Positions 33,752 through 43,254 of a stretch of 64,000 nt of DNA are shown piece by piece; position 1 is the stretch's first letter, and the number at the start of each line of letters is the position of its first letter. The translations under genes were made by a program, and so were the position numbers. Below the pieces are notes generated by a model. It saw nothing but the letters and a program-made list of their open reading frames with translations, was not told the origin of the DNA and did not search any database. The stretch lies in contig JADLCB010000014.1 of the NCBI GenBank assembly GCA_020847375.1, positions 62,001 through 126,000 of the forward strand, read 5' to 3'. The stretch comes from Phycisphaerales bacterium (GTDB lineage Bacteria; Planctomycetota; Phycisphaerae; Tepidisphaerales; Tepidisphaeraceae).

Positions 33752-35836
33752 ATGGCATTTCTCGCAACGGTCTACCGGAAAACACTGGGCAGTGTGGTCT
33801 TTGGCATCTCACTGATGGTTTTGCTGGCGGCGTATATCGCGGTCGGTTCGGGGCTGGCGTCGCTGCGCGAATGGCTGGAGATGAACGAGATGCAGTTTTT
33901 CCGTGCCTGGCCGATCCTGGTGCTGTCAATCCTGCTGATGCTGAATCTGATCTGCGTGACGGTTGAGCGCATTCCCCTCACGCCGCCGCGTTACGGGGTT
34001 TGGACGATCCACATGGGGGTGATCGTGCTGGTGATGGGGATGATTTTCTATTTCATGCTGAAACAGGAGGGGCTGGCGATTGTTTTTCAAGGCCGGCCAA
34101 CCAGCCACTATTACGATTCATTCGAGCGGTCGCTGTTCATGCGTCTGGCGACCCCGTCGGGGACGTATCGGGTTGATCCGCGCGAGCTGGGTTCGTTGCC
34201 CCGGTTCAAGACGTATCTGACGGATTCAAAGGAAATGGCGGGGAGGGATCTGCATGGGATTGTCCCGACGATGCGCTGGCCGAACAGCCAGACGGGGGCG
34301 CTGGAAGCCGTGCCGCTGGCGCAGCAGTTCAAACTGGATGATGATCTGCGCCTGGATGTGCTGGCGTATTACCCCTTCGCGACGATTTCATCCGGGCCGG
34401 TTCAGACGGGCGATAAAAATGTGACCAGTATCGAGCTGTCGATTCGCGATCCGCACGCTGCGGAGGGTCATCCGCATACCGATGGCGCTGAGCATGACGG
34501 ACATACGCACGATCAGGCGGTGATGACACGCTGGATCAGTGCTGATGAACCTTCGCGGCGGATGACGCCGCTGGCGCTGGGGGTGGCTGAGCATCGGGTG
34601 GTGGATGATGCGGAGATCGACAAAATAATCGCTGCCGCGCACGCGATTCATCGGTTGGAGGTCAAAATTGGCGATGTTGCCCAGACGATCAGCGATGTGG
34701 AGGTGGGGCAGACCTATCCGATTGGCGACAGTGGGTACACGATCAAAGTGGAGTCGTATCAACCCGATTGGGTCACCATTGATCAGAAGCGTGTACCGGC
34801 GATGACCTTGCTGGTGACTGCGCCGCAGCAGTCGTTTCGGCGCATGGTTCTGGCGGATCGGGCTGAGCCGACCGATTTCAAATTGGGTGAAGGGGCGGGG
34901 CCGATGGGTCAGCGCCAAACCAAACCGCTGGATGATCAATTGCAAATCACCTACAGCTTTAATGATGAATATCATCTGGCTGGTCGGGAGCAGGGGTTGT
35001 GGTTGATTCTGACTTCGCCGCAGCGCACCGCGCTGGTGGCGATACCCGCCCAGGGGAAGGTGGAGGAATTACAGTCCACCGATGGGAAACTTCAGTACAT
35101 GCTCGGTGGCAATGTCGGTCTACCTATGCCGGTTACCATTGTGCGGCATGACGGAACGCAGTTGGTGGATCAGGTGACGGAAATACCAGCCAATCAGCGC
35201 CGGCGTGATGAGCTGGGGTTCAACCAGGTGGTGCTGGTACAGGTGAGTATGGGGGAGTGGTCGCGGCAGGTTCTGGTTCCTTATGCGCAGTGGGCGCTGG
35301 ATACGTCGTGGCAGGGTGGATTCGTACCGCTGGCGGATACGGGGTTGATTTTGCAGTTGCAGCTTGGCAACACGGTTTTACCCATGCCGGCGCGGGTGGT
35401 ATTGGATCGGTTTGAACTGGTCAATTACATGGGGGGCACGCCGCAGACGACCAATTTGTTCCGCGATTTCAAAAGTCATCTTACCTTGATCGATCCGCAG
35501 AGCGGGCAAAAGCGTCAGGCGGTGGCGCACATGAACAACCCGATTTATTTTGGTGGTCTGGGTGACAGCTACTGGACGCTGTTTCAGGCGCAATGGGATC
35601 CTGATGGCCAGCGTTTTACGGTGCTGGGTGTGGGTAATCGCCCCGGAGTGTGGGTGATGACCCTGGGTTGCGTGATGATTACGGTCGGTTTGCTGTGGGC
35701 GTTTTATCTCAAGCCGGTTTTGATTCGTCGGATGAAACAAAAAGCCCTGGCCAAGGCAATGGCCAGCGGGCGTCTTGCGCCGGGGAAAATACGGCAGCAA
35801 AATCAACCGCAGGATGAACCGGTTGCTTCGGCGTAG
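33752..35836 (+). CDS. resB: Cytochrome c biogenesis protein ResB/CcsB family
   Basis: Part of the system II haem-ligation machine. Three N-terminal membrane spans (about 13-33, 52-68, 87-110) and one near the C-terminus (about 630-655) flank a large periplasmic domain, as in ResB/Ccs1. The N-terminal run (YRKTLGSVVFGISLMVLLAAYIAVGS and FFRAWPILVLSILLMLNLICVTVERIP) fits the family. The periplasmic region carries a His/Asp-rich loop (about 233-256, HPHTDGAEHDGHTHD), not a standard family feature and possibly metal-binding. 694 residues. It is followed 114 bp later by ccsA, its partner. Confidence 0.82.
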   Translation: MAFLATVYRKTLGSVVFGISLMVLLAAYIAVGSGLASLREWLEMNEMQFFRAWPILVLSILLMLNLICVTVERIPLTPPRYGVWTIHMGVIVLVMGMIFYFMLKQEGLAIVFQGRPTSHYYDSFERSLFMRLATPSGTYRVDPRELGSLPRFKTYLTDSKEMAGRDLHGIVPTMRWPNSQTGALEAVPLAQQFKLDDDLRLDVLAYYPFATISSGPVQTGDKNVTSIELSIRDPHAAEGHPHTDGAEHDGHTHDQAVMTRWISADEPSRRMTPLALGVAEHRVVDDAEIDKIIAAAHAIHRLEVKIGDVAQTISDVEVGQTYPIGDSGYTIKVESYQPDWVTIDQKRVPAMTLLVTAPQQSFRRMVLADRAEPTDFKLGEGAGPMGQRQTKPLDDQLQITYSFNDEYHLAGREQGLWLILTSPQRTALVAIPAQGKVEELQSTDGKLQYMLGGNVGLPMPVTIVRHDGTQLVDQVTEIPANQRRRDELGFNQVVLVQVSMGEWSRQVLVPYAQWALDTSWQGGFVPLADTGLILQLQLGNTVLPMPARVVLDRFELVNYMGGTPQTTNLFRDFKSHLTLIDPQSGQKRQAVAHMNNPIYFGGLGDSYWTLFQAQWDPDGQRFTVLGVGNRPGVWVMTLGCVMITVGLLWAFYLKPVLIRRMKQKALAKAMASGRLAPGKIRQQNQPQDEPVASA

Positions 35837-35950
35837 TCGTTTGTCGGATATTGCCGGGGCGGAATCGCCGGGCTTGAACAACACGCTCGAATGATGGACG
35901 AAATTTTACATCTGATTTGACTGAATGATGTGTCTAGCAGCGGAAAGATC

Positions 35951-37876
35951 ATGAAAATTTTTTACAGCCTTTTGATGTTGGTGGTGTTGCTCGTGCCGGT
36001 GACGGCGCGGGCGGATGAATTTTCCCAAAAGGTTGATCTGGCGACGCTGGATGCGCTGTCGGTTCAGCACAACCAGACGCTCAAAACGCTGGACAGCTAC
36101 GCCCGTCAGACGCTGAGCAACATCGCAGGCCGGAGCAGTCTCGATGGTCAGCCCGCCGTGTATGTGATTCTGGACATTATTTTCCAACCGGAAAAATATC
36201 AGGATCGGCCGCTGATCAAGATCAAGAACGTTCCATTGCGCAAGGATTTTCAGGAGATTGACTCGCTGGATCAGGCCGAGCGCGATCGCATTCTGCAGGA
36301 GGGGACGATTTCCCTGGCGCAGTTCAAATCGCCAGCCATTCAGGACATGCTCAGTAATGCCCAGGTGACTGCGGTCTGGAAGGCGGATGCCGTCAATCAA
36401 GTGGCGTATGGCGCATCGCAGTTGATGGAATTGACCAGCGGTACGATGGGGACGCTGAAGATCATCGCCCCGGCGACCAATACCGATGCGGACCATACCT
36501 GGCATGACATTAACGAAGTTATCGGCAATATGCCGCGGGTGGCGCAGGTTGCTGCCTCAGCCAGCCATGCCTTGCCGCCGCCGCTGGCCAACTATGAACA
36601 GCGTGAACCGCTGCTGGAGACGGTTTTTCTTGATCTGAGCAAATTGCGTCAGGCGTGGATCAGCCGTGACGTGGCGGGCGCCAACGCTGCCATCGCCAGC
36701 CTCAATCAGACACTGCCGCAGATCAATCCGCAGGCTTATCCGTCGCCGCTGAAGCGTCGCACGGAAGTGCTCTACAATCGTCTGACCAAACTGACCATCC
36801 CCGGAGCAGCGCTCTATTTCGTGGCCTTTGCCTGTTTTCTGGTGGCGGCCCGTTCCAATGTGGGCAAGTTGCGGTTGTGGGCGCTGCGCTTTTTCTTCAT
36901 TGGTTTTGTTGTTCATACCGCGGGGATTGCCATTCGCTGGTGGCTGGTGGAAAAGAACGTGGGCAACTGGTTTGAATCGATCCCGATTAAGAATCAGTTT
37001 GAAAGTGTGATGTTCAGTGCCTGGTTTGGGGCGCTGGTGGCGCTGCTTCTGGAGTTGTGGAAGGGCAGGAGCATTTTCGGTGCCGCTGGCAGTTTTGTCG
37101 GCTGGTTGTCTTTGACGGCGATCTTCGCCACGCCCTACGTTTTCAATCGTGAAATCGGCGGCGAGATCGGGCAGGTCAACGGCGTGTTGATGAGCTACTG
37201 GCTGTATATCCATGTGACGATGGTGACGGCTGCGTATGCGTTGATCGGGATGAGTTTTTGTCTGGGGGTGTGGTGGCTGGTTAAATATCTGGCCAACTAC
37301 TCACAGCTTCGCAACGTGGCGCCGCGCCAACTCAGTGCCGATGCCGTTGGTGGTACGGAGTCGCTGTACACCGGCGGCCGGGGCGAGACGATTTCCGCCG
37401 CCCAGGCCTTTGCGCCTGTCAGCGGTGGTGGCGCTGCGGTGTCCCTGGGTTTCCGTCAGACGTTGGCGGCGATGTTGTTTGTTCCTGGCGCGCGTCGTCA
37501 ACAGGCGACGGTGGCAGCGGCTCAATCAACCAAAGCGCAGCAGATCGAGCCAGCCCTGCGGGTGCGCTCGTTCCTGGCGACGCTGGACATGTGCAATCTG
37601 GTTGTGCTGCAACTGGCGTTCTGGGTGTTGGGTTCGGGGATCATCATGGGCGCGATCTGGGCGGATCAGAGCTGGGGCCGCCCGTGGGGATGGGACCCCA
37701 AGGAAACATTTGCGCTGATTACCTGGATCGTTTACCTGGTGGTCGTGCACGTGCGTTTTGTCACGGCGGACAAGGCGTGGTGGACCGCAGTCCTATCAAT
37801 CCTGGGCTTTTTCATCATGCTGTTTAACTGGGTTGGCGTGAACTTCTTCCTTGTGGGTCTGCACAGTTACGCCTGA
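35951..37876 (+). CDS. ccsA: Cytochrome c biogenesis protein CcsA/ResC family
   Basis: Haem-handling partner of ResB. The defining tryptophan-rich motif WGRPWGWDPKE lies near residue 575-585, between the late membrane spans, with conserved His residues around it. About eight membrane spans fill the C-terminal half. The first 280 residues form an extra secreted domain: a signal peptide ending VTARA, then a soluble region beginning DEFSQKVDLATLDALSVQ. I start at the ATG at 35951 (641 residues), with GGAAAG upstream, and not at the GTG at 35930. A low-complexity Ala/Gly loop precedes the WWD segment. Confidence 0.88.
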   Translation: MKIFYSLLMLVVLLVPVTARADEFSQKVDLATLDALSVQHNQTLKTLDSYARQTLSNIAGRSSLDGQPAVYVILDIIFQPEKYQDRPLIKIKNVPLRKDFQEIDSLDQAERDRILQEGTISLAQFKSPAIQDMLSNAQVTAVWKADAVNQVAYGASQLMELTSGTMGTLKIIAPATNTDADHTWHDINEVIGNMPRVAQVAASASHALPPPLANYEQREPLLETVFLDLSKLRQAWISRDVAGANAAIASLNQTLPQINPQAYPSPLKRRTEVLYNRLTKLTIPGAALYFVAFACFLVAARSNVGKLRLWALRFFFIGFVVHTAGIAIRWWLVEKNVGNWFESIPIKNQFESVMFSAWFGALVALLLELWKGRSIFGAAGSFVGWLSLTAIFATPYVFNREIGGEIGQVNGVLMSYWLYIHVTMVTAAYALIGMSFCLGVWWLVKYLANYSQLRNVAPRQLSADAVGGTESLYTGGRGETISAAQAFAPVSGGGAAVSLGFRQTLAAMLFVPGARRQQATVAAAQSTKAQQIEPALRVRSFLATLDMCNLVVLQLAFWVLGSGIIMGAIWADQSWGRPWGWDPKETFALITWIVYLVVVHVRFVTADKAWWTAVLSILGFFIMLFNWVGVNFFLVGLHSYA

Positions 37877-37968
37877 TTGCCGACGTCGCCCCGATGCGCG
37901 CAGATGCGAAAGTGGCTGGCGGCGTGCGAGCGGGTGCGAATCAACTGCGGTCAGGAATCAGAATTATT

Positions 37969-38664
37969 TCAGCCATTGGGGCGATGTTTTTTCAAAGTGG
38001 TCACACCCTGGGCGCCCGCCACCAGCGCCAGGGCCGCCATATCCAAAAATAGACCTGATTCGACGATTCCCGCCCGCTGGCAAAGGGTATTGTTCAGCGC
38101 CATCGGATCGGAAATGCCGCTGGGGAAGTGGCAATCATAGATCAAGTTGCCGTTGTCGGTCACAAAGGCGGTTCCGGTTGCGCTTTGGCGCAAAACCGGC
38201 TGACAACCCAGACCGCGCAAGAACATTTCGTGTGCTTCGTGGGCAAATTGGGTGACTTCAACGGGCAGGGGCGAGCGCGTGCCCAGGTGCGTTACGGTTT
38301 TGCTGTGATCGCCGATGATAATGAAGGTGCGCGTGTGCTGGGCGATGATTTTTTCGCGCAAGAGCGCCCCACCCAGACCCTTGATCAAATTGAGTTGCGG
38401 ATCGATTTCGTCAGCCCCGTCAACCGTAACGTCGCATACGGGATTATCCACCAGATTGCCCAGCGGAATACCCAGTTCGCGGGCGCGACGCTCGGACATG
38501 ATCGACGTGGGGATGCCGCGGATGTCGCGCAGTGTTCCGTCGCGCAGTTGTTGGCCCAGCGCCTGAAGAAAAAAATCAGCCGTTGATCCGGTACCCAAAC
38601 CAACGGTCATACCGCTGGCTACATATGCCATGGCAGCCTGCGCTGCCTGCTGTTTTTCGCTCAT
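37969..38664 (-). CDS. rpiA: Ribose-5-phosphate isomerase A
   Basis: Interconverts ribose 5-phosphate and ribulose 5-phosphate in the pentose phosphate pathway. The family motifs GLGTGSTADFFLQALG (phosphate loop), DGADEID (catalytic region), KGLGGALLREKI and DHSKTVTHLG are all intact. The length of 231 is standard. The window also encodes rpe, the epimerase of the same pathway, at 54306. The gene is convergent with ccsA. Confidence 0.96.
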   Translation of the reverse strand: MSEKQQAAQAAMAYVASGMTVGLGTGSTADFFLQALGQQLRDGTLRDIRGIPTSIMSERRARELGIPLGNLVDNPVCDVTVDGADEIDPQLNLIKGLGGALLREKIIAQHTRTFIIIGDHSKTVTHLGTRSPLPVEVTQFAHEAHEMFLRGLGCQPVLRQSATGTAFVTDNGNLIYDCHFPSGISDPMALNNTLCQRAGIVESGLFLDMAALALVAGAQGVTTLKKHRPNG

Positions 38665-38753
38665 GGAAATCGAGAAGATAAAGCGCGGCGTGTCGGATGT
38701 ACATACCGGCGAGTGGCCGCAGTCTGGTTTATAGCGAGGGGTAAATAGGAAAA

Positions 38754-38782
38754 CCCCGGGTTACGTCTCTGCGCACCCGGGG
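38754..38782 (-). terminator. Rho-independent terminator of the 24-residue basic protein
   Basis: Minus-strand arms CCCCGGGT and ACCCGGGG with a 13-nt loop, followed by TTTTCCTATTT. It lies 41 bases after the stop codon of the small basic protein gene and before rpiA on the same strand, separating the two units. Confidence 0.7.
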
Positions 38783-38823
38783 CGTTTCAATTTTATATTG
38801 ACTCAACGATCCAACCCAAACCG

Positions 38824-38898
38824 TTACCGCTTGCGACGGTCACGCCTGGCTTTACGCTTCTTGCTGCCGATTTTTCGTCGGCGGCGTGGCTTGCTCAT
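38824..38898 (-). CDS. 24-residue highly basic protein
   Basis: The frame MSKPRRRRKIGSKKRKARRD ends in RRKR. Fourteen of 24 residues are Lys or Arg. AAAGGAG lies seven bases before the ATG and a strong terminator follows. It resembles the short basic ribosome-associated proteins annotated as AURKAIP1/COX24-domain or bTHX-like, which sit on the small subunit. That assignment rests on composition only. Confidence 0.6.
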   Translation of the reverse strand: MSKPRRRRKIGSKKRKARRDRRKR

Positions 38899-39117
38899 GC
38901 GGCTGCTCCTTTCAGTCACCCAAACACTGACTACGATCCAAAGAGGAACCATTCTACTGTCAGCCGGTTAATGTGTCCAATGGCTGTAGGAAATGAGAAT
39001 TCAAAAATCTGAAATATCGTTGCAATCGCCCGCGACGCCGCCGGCAACGGTACAATAGAGCGACAAACCTGGCGTGGATGGTGTTGGAAGGAATCCGATA
39101 ATATCGGAGGTCAAAAA

Positions 39118-39861
39118 ATGCGAAGTAAAAAACGGTTATTTTCAGCAGGTATCAGTCTGGTGGCAGCCTTTTTGGGGGGACTTTGGGCAGTGCCGGTGCA
39201 GGCTGGGCAAGTGGTTGTCCGGTTGGAGGGGGGGCAGGTTCAGCAGGGCATTGCGCAGAACCGGTCACTGAAAATACAAAGTCCCGGCGTGGTGCAGGAG
39301 TCTGAAGTGCGGTTCAGCGATCTGCTGCCCGATACGCCGTATGATCTGGATCTGACGCTGGTCGATGGTCGCGTGCTGGCAGGGGTCGATATGAGCTGGT
39401 ATGAATCGCTGGATCAACCGGAAAAGCCGGCGGAGGCGCTGAATGACGATGATCGGGCGGAGATTGACGCCATCGTGCGGGATGTTCCCAGTTTTTATGA
39501 CCGCAGCGAATTGCTGAAACTGGCTGGCAATCATGACCGGGCGGTGGGGCTGGTGCAGTTGGTGCGTGATCGGGCGTTTCATGCGTCCAAATCAGACGAA
39601 GTGATCTGGCGGGTGGAGCTGTATTATTTTCAGTACCAGGCCGGTGGCTGGGAAAAAGTTCAGCAGCAGAACAAGGTGTTGCGCCGCGAGCGATTTGCGA
39701 CCCGTCAGCAATATGAAAACGTCGTGGATCATCTTGACTGGGTTGAAAAGCTCGGCGGGATCATCTGTCACGATGATAAACCGGTGCGCATCGAGTTATC
39801 GACGGAGGAGTTGTCGCGATCGCGCGATCAAAAAGAGAACCAGCAGCCCAGCGGTGGGTGA
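39118..39861 (+). CDS. Exported protein of unknown function
   Basis: 247 residues. A clear signal peptide (basic MRSKKRLF, hydrophobic ISLVAAFLGGLWAV, cleavage near VQAG) is followed by a short beta-rich domain with an EGGQVQQGIA element and then a mostly helical, charged C-terminal region. No catalytic motif was recognised. GGAGG lies seven bases before the ATG. The epimerase gene follows after 37 bp and is probably co-transcribed, which does not by itself reveal a function. Confidence 0.65.
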   Translation: MRSKKRLFSAGISLVAAFLGGLWAVPVQAGQVVVRLEGGQVQQGIAQNRSLKIQSPGVVQESEVRFSDLLPDTPYDLDLTLVDGRVLAGVDMSWYESLDQPEKPAEALNDDDRAEIDAIVRDVPSFYDRSELLKLAGNHDRAVGLVQLVRDRAFHASKSDEVIWRVELYYFQYQAGGWEKVQQQNKVLRRERFATRQQYENVVDHLDWVEKLGGIICHDDKPVRIELSTEELSRSRDQKENQQPSGG

Positions 39862-39898
39862 AAATATTGAGTGAAACAGGTTCATCAAGGAGTATTTC

Positions 39899-40801
39899 AT
39901 GTTGGTAGCCCTGACCGGAGCCAGTGGATTTATCGGTTCGCATATCGCCCAGTCTCTGCATCGGGCTGGGCACGAAGTGCGGGCTTTGGTGCGCCGCACC
40001 AGCCAGCGCGATCACATCGCCAGCGTTGTCGGCGAATTTCGTGAAGGGGAGCTGAACGATCAACAGGCGCTGGCCGGGCTGGTCGCGGGGGTTGACTGCG
40101 TGATTCATAACGGCGTTGATCGGGGGGCGCTGCAGATGGCGCCGATCAAAAATTATCAAGTCAATGTGCTGGGTTCGTTGGAACTGCTCGAAGCGGCCCG
40201 ACTGGCGGGCGTGGGGCAGTTTATCTTCGTTTCATCGGTGGCGGTGCATCATGAGATTCTGCCCGGGGGATGGATTGATGAAAATCATCCCACCTGGCCA
40301 GCCAACATTTACGGCGCGTACAAGGCAGCCATCGAGGCGCATCTCAAAGCCTATTTTCATACCTATGGCATGAACACCAGCGCCTGGCGACCGGCAGCGG
40401 TGTATGGAATCGCCCCGAAGCTGGCGCGGTCGCAGTGGTATGACCTGATCGATGCGGTTCGCCGCAATCAACCAATCGATATCGCCCAGGGTGGCAAGAT
40501 TACGCCGGTGGGTGATGTGGCGGACGCCCTGACGGCAGCGGTGGGGGATGAACAGGTGGCGGGACAGTTTTATAACCTGGTCGATTGCTACCTCTACTGG
40601 CAGCAGGTCGCGGAAATTACGAAACAGTTAACGGGTTCAACGGCGCAGATCATCGATCGCAAAGGGGTGGGGCCGAAGAACCAGTTCAACAACGCCAAGG
40701 CCATTGCCTTTTTCGATCGTCATGGCCATACGACAGCCCTGCGGCGCGGGGCCGAAGGTGTGCGCGATTATGTACAAAACCTGCTGCGTCAGATGCCGTA
40801 A
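39899..40801 (+). CDS. NAD-dependent epimerase/dehydratase family protein
   Basis: Extended short-chain dehydrogenase. The dinucleotide loop is TGASGFIG at the N-terminus and the catalytic YxxxK is YGAYK (about 142-146), with the upstream Ser in FVSSVAVH. Substrates in this family range from nucleotide sugars to aldehydes and cannot be named here. 300 residues, within the family range. AGGAG eight bases before the ATG supports the start. It follows the exported unknown by 37 bp. Confidence 0.82.
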   Translation: MLVALTGASGFIGSHIAQSLHRAGHEVRALVRRTSQRDHIASVVGEFREGELNDQQALAGLVAGVDCVIHNGVDRGALQMAPIKNYQVNVLGSLELLEAARLAGVGQFIFVSSVAVHHEILPGGWIDENHPTWPANIYGAYKAAIEAHLKAYFHTYGMNTSAWRPAAVYGIAPKLARSQWYDLIDAVRRNQPIDIAQGGKITPVGDVADALTAAVGDEQVAGQFYNLVDCYLYWQQVAEITKQLTGSTAQIIDRKGVGPKNQFNNAKAIAFFDRHGHTTALRRGAEGVRDYVQNLLRQMP

Positions 40802-40854
40802 GCACACAGACCCAACGGCGCGATGAGCAGGTGTTGTTGATGGCTGGGCGTTGT

Positions 40855-41844
40855 TTATTGCCGTGATTTCAACCCCAGCAGATCGATGCAGCGGACAGCC
40901 GTTTCTTCAATGGCCTGGTCGGTGACATTGATCATCGGCCAGCCCTGATCGCGAAACAGGCGCCGGCACCAGAGAATTTCGTGGTTGACGTGTTCAGGGT
41001 CGTTATAACTGTTATCCCCCATGCGCCAACTGGCGTTGCGGTTGGTACGAATTTCAACCAGTTGGGCAGCATTGATGGTCAACCCGACAACATTCTGCCG
41101 GAGTTTCAGCAACTGCGCCGGTGGGGGGATGTTGATGGCCAGCGAAACATTGGCGACGCGAAAACCCTGCTGGGCCAGATAGATGCTGGTGGGTGTCTTA
41201 CTGGTGCGCGAAACACCCGCCAGCACGATGTCCGCCTTGTGGATCGTATCCAGCCCCAGCCCATCGTCGTGCTCAAGGGTAAACTCCACCGCCTTGATGC
41301 GCACCCCATAACTGGCAGCGTGAACATGGTGCAGACGGCTGATGTCCGGCTGGGGTGCAACCCCGGAAGAACTGGCCAGGAAATCGACAAATTGCCCCGT
41401 CAAATCGCAACAGGCGATACCGAGTTGCCGGCAGCGCCTTTCGATCAATGCTTTGAAATTGGTGTGGACGACAGCGTGAAAAACAATTCCGCCGGCGCGC
41501 GTCACCTCATCCAGGGTGCGCACCAGTTTTTGTTCATTTTGGATGAAGTGATGGCGGTGCAATTCAAAGGCATCGCTGGGAAACTGCGTTAAAAACGCCG
41601 TCAACATGTGCTGGGCGAGATTGCCGGTGGAATCAGACAGAACGTGCAACGGAATTGCCTGTCCGTGGCGGCGAAAAAAACTGATCGATGGCGGGCGAGG
41701 GGGTTTTGAGCTGGTTGCATCACATGCCGTTGGCGCAGCAATTGCGGCTGATGAGGACGCGCCGGTTGCAGCGTGCGATGCGGCTGACGTAGTGGTGAGG
41801 CGGGTGCGCTTTTTACCCGATGGGCGCGCACTTTTTTGGGTCAA
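40855..41844 (-). CDS. ppsR: PEP synthase regulatory protein (kinase/pyrophosphorylase)
   Basis: Bifunctional ADP-dependent kinase and Pi-dependent pyrophosphorylase (DUF299 family) that switches PEP synthase or pyruvate phosphate dikinase. The domain begins at HVLSDSTGNLAQHM. The nucleotide loop is GVSRTSKTPTSIYLA, and the tail NPEHVNHEI-type segment appears as NDPEHVNHEILW. The start is uncertain. The frame is open back to 42060 inside the upstream gene, with no ATG between that gene's stop and the domain. I give the TTG at 41844, which leaves an Ala/Ser/Thr-rich prefix of about 60 residues. The TTG next to the domain is another option. The target enzyme gene is not in the window. Confidence 0.8.
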   Translation of the reverse strand: MTQKSARPSGKKRTRLTTTSAASHAATGASSSAAIAAPTACDATSSKPPRPPSISFFRRHGQAIPLHVLSDSTGNLAQHMLTAFLTQFPSDAFELHRHHFIQNEQKLVRTLDEVTRAGGIVFHAVVHTNFKALIERRCRQLGIACCDLTGQFVDFLASSSGVAPQPDISRLHHVHAASYGVRIKAVEFTLEHDDGLGLDTIHKADIVLAGVSRTSKTPTSIYLAQQGFRVANVSLAINIPPPAQLLKLRQNVVGLTINAAQLVEIRTNRNASWRMGDNSYNDPEHVNHEILWCRRLFRDQGWPMINVTDQAIEETAVRCIDLLGLKSRQ

Positions 41845-41872
41845 TCTGTTGGCTGATGGTTTGGAATCGGTT

Positions 41873-42862
41873 TTATTTTTGCCCTTGCGGCTGTTGCTGC
41901 GGGGCGGTTTGTGGCTGGTCTTGCTTTTTCGTTTTTCGCTCACCGAGAAGGTCTCCCAATTCGTTGCCGATGGCTTTATCCACTTTTTTATCCGATGGGC
42001 TGTCCTGCTTGCTGCTCCCTTTTTTCTCAAGGGCCTGTCCCAGGGCCTTTTCCGCTCCATCCGAGAGCTTTTTATTCAGGTCATCGCCAATTTTCCCGAG
42101 TTTATCCTGCAATTTGTTTTTCACCATGTCGCCGACGGCATCGAGATTGCCTGAAAGCATCAGGCGCAATGGTTCGGGTAGCTCGGGCGACTTGGTCACT
42201 TGGTCAGCCATGGCTGAGACGACCTGCATCACCACTTCCTGAATGGCAGCGCCGTTTTCGGCTCCGTCGCCGCTGCCGATATTGGTCAGACGGATCGAAG
42301 GAAGGGTCAGCGTGTATTGCTGCTTGATGTCCAGCTTTTTCAGATCAGCCTGGCTGATCAGCGGCACGTTGGACAAATCGCCGGGGCGCAGGCTCACCGT
42401 TGCGCCATTGATGACCAGCGAATCGATGATAAGCCGGACAGGTTCGGTACTTTCGGTTTGAGAGGCGTTTTTGCTCAATGTTTCCATCAGCGCCTGGATA
42501 TTGAATTTGCCGCCACCGCCATGCTCGAGAACCAGTTGGGGTTTGTCGATCTCGATGCTGGTGATGTGGATCGGGTCTTGACGCAGTTGGCTGTAGGAAA
42601 CCGCCACGCTCATGTTGTCAACGCTGAACAGTTGCGGCGCGGTGAAACCGGCCGGGGAGCCGATGTTGTACTTGTGCAGCGCCAAGGTTCCATTGAGCAG
42701 GCTGACTTTGGCGCCATCCAGCGTTACCGGAACCTGCAATTGCGCAGCCGACTGGCTTTGCACGACGCTCCGCACGATCGAGTCGATACGCCACAACCCG
42801 ACCGCCAGTGCGATAACCACCAGCACAACGATAATCACAACGCCCCAGAGTAATTTTTTCAT
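41873..42862 (-). CDS. AsmA-like membrane-anchored protein
   Basis: 329 residues. An N-terminal membrane anchor (LLWGVVIIVVLVVIALAVGLW) is followed by a region resembling the start of AsmA/DUF748 proteins: LDGAKVSLLNGTLALHKYNIGSPAGF, IHITSIEIDKPQLVLEH and LIIDSLVINGATVSLRPG. The C-terminal 100 residues are low-complexity, Lys/Asp/Gln-rich and probably disordered. AsmA-type proteins act in envelope lipid transport or outer-membrane assembly. GAAGG lies seven bases before the ATG. The 3' end is 28 bp from the chosen ppsR start, and the ppsR frame extends into it. Confidence 0.65.
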   Translation of the reverse strand: MKKLLWGVVIIVVLVVIALAVGLWRIDSIVRSVVQSQSAAQLQVPVTLDGAKVSLLNGTLALHKYNIGSPAGFTAPQLFSVDNMSVAVSYSQLRQDPIHITSIEIDKPQLVLEHGGGGKFNIQALMETLSKNASQTESTEPVRLIIDSLVINGATVSLRPGDLSNVPLISQADLKKLDIKQQYTLTLPSIRLTNIGSGDGAENGAAIQEVVMQVVSAMADQVTKSPELPEPLRLMLSGNLDAVGDMVKNKLQDKLGKIGDDLNKKLSDGAEKALGQALEKKGSSKQDSPSDKKVDKAIGNELGDLLGERKTKKQDQPQTAPQQQPQGQK

Positions 42863-42994
42863 GTGATATCCTTCCTGTATTCCCCTAATTATCGCTATTG
42901 ACGCAAGTTATCACAATAGCAGATTTTGAGATAAAATGATTTCAAGGAGTTATTTACGGCGTTGTCATGGCGTATCAAAAAAGATCTTGGCCTC

Positions 42995-43213
42995 TGTTGT
43001 AAAGAAGCTGAACTGTCATCATTCCAGAGAAATCCCGCGTGCCTGCTGCGACGGCCAAGGTACAACTATAGCCGCTGCCACAGACACCGCCGTCTTGCTC
43101 CCCCGAAGCCCTGCTTCCAGACGAATCCGCTCGGTACCAGACATTAAAAGTGCATCCATTGCGACCGATTTGCCCGGCCAACAAAGGATGACATTTCTAC
43201 TTGAGCTAAACAG
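42995..43213. mobile_element. Decayed insertion-element remnant, copy B
   Basis: Shares ordered blocks with 13998-14200: TGTTGTAAAGAA, GTCATCATTCCAG, CTTCCAGACGAAT, GACATT, CGACCGATTT, CCAACAAAGGATGACA. The right end read backwards is AGCTCAAGTAGAAATGTCAT, similar to the left end of copy A. It occupies most of the 392-bp gap between the AsmA-like and TPR genes. The frame ending RPICPANKG before TGA could be a transposase tail, but no full gene survives. Confidence 0.55.
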
Positions 43214-43254
43214 GAAGCAGCCCGCCCGGCAGCGGGTGTCGCAGCAAATCCCGA

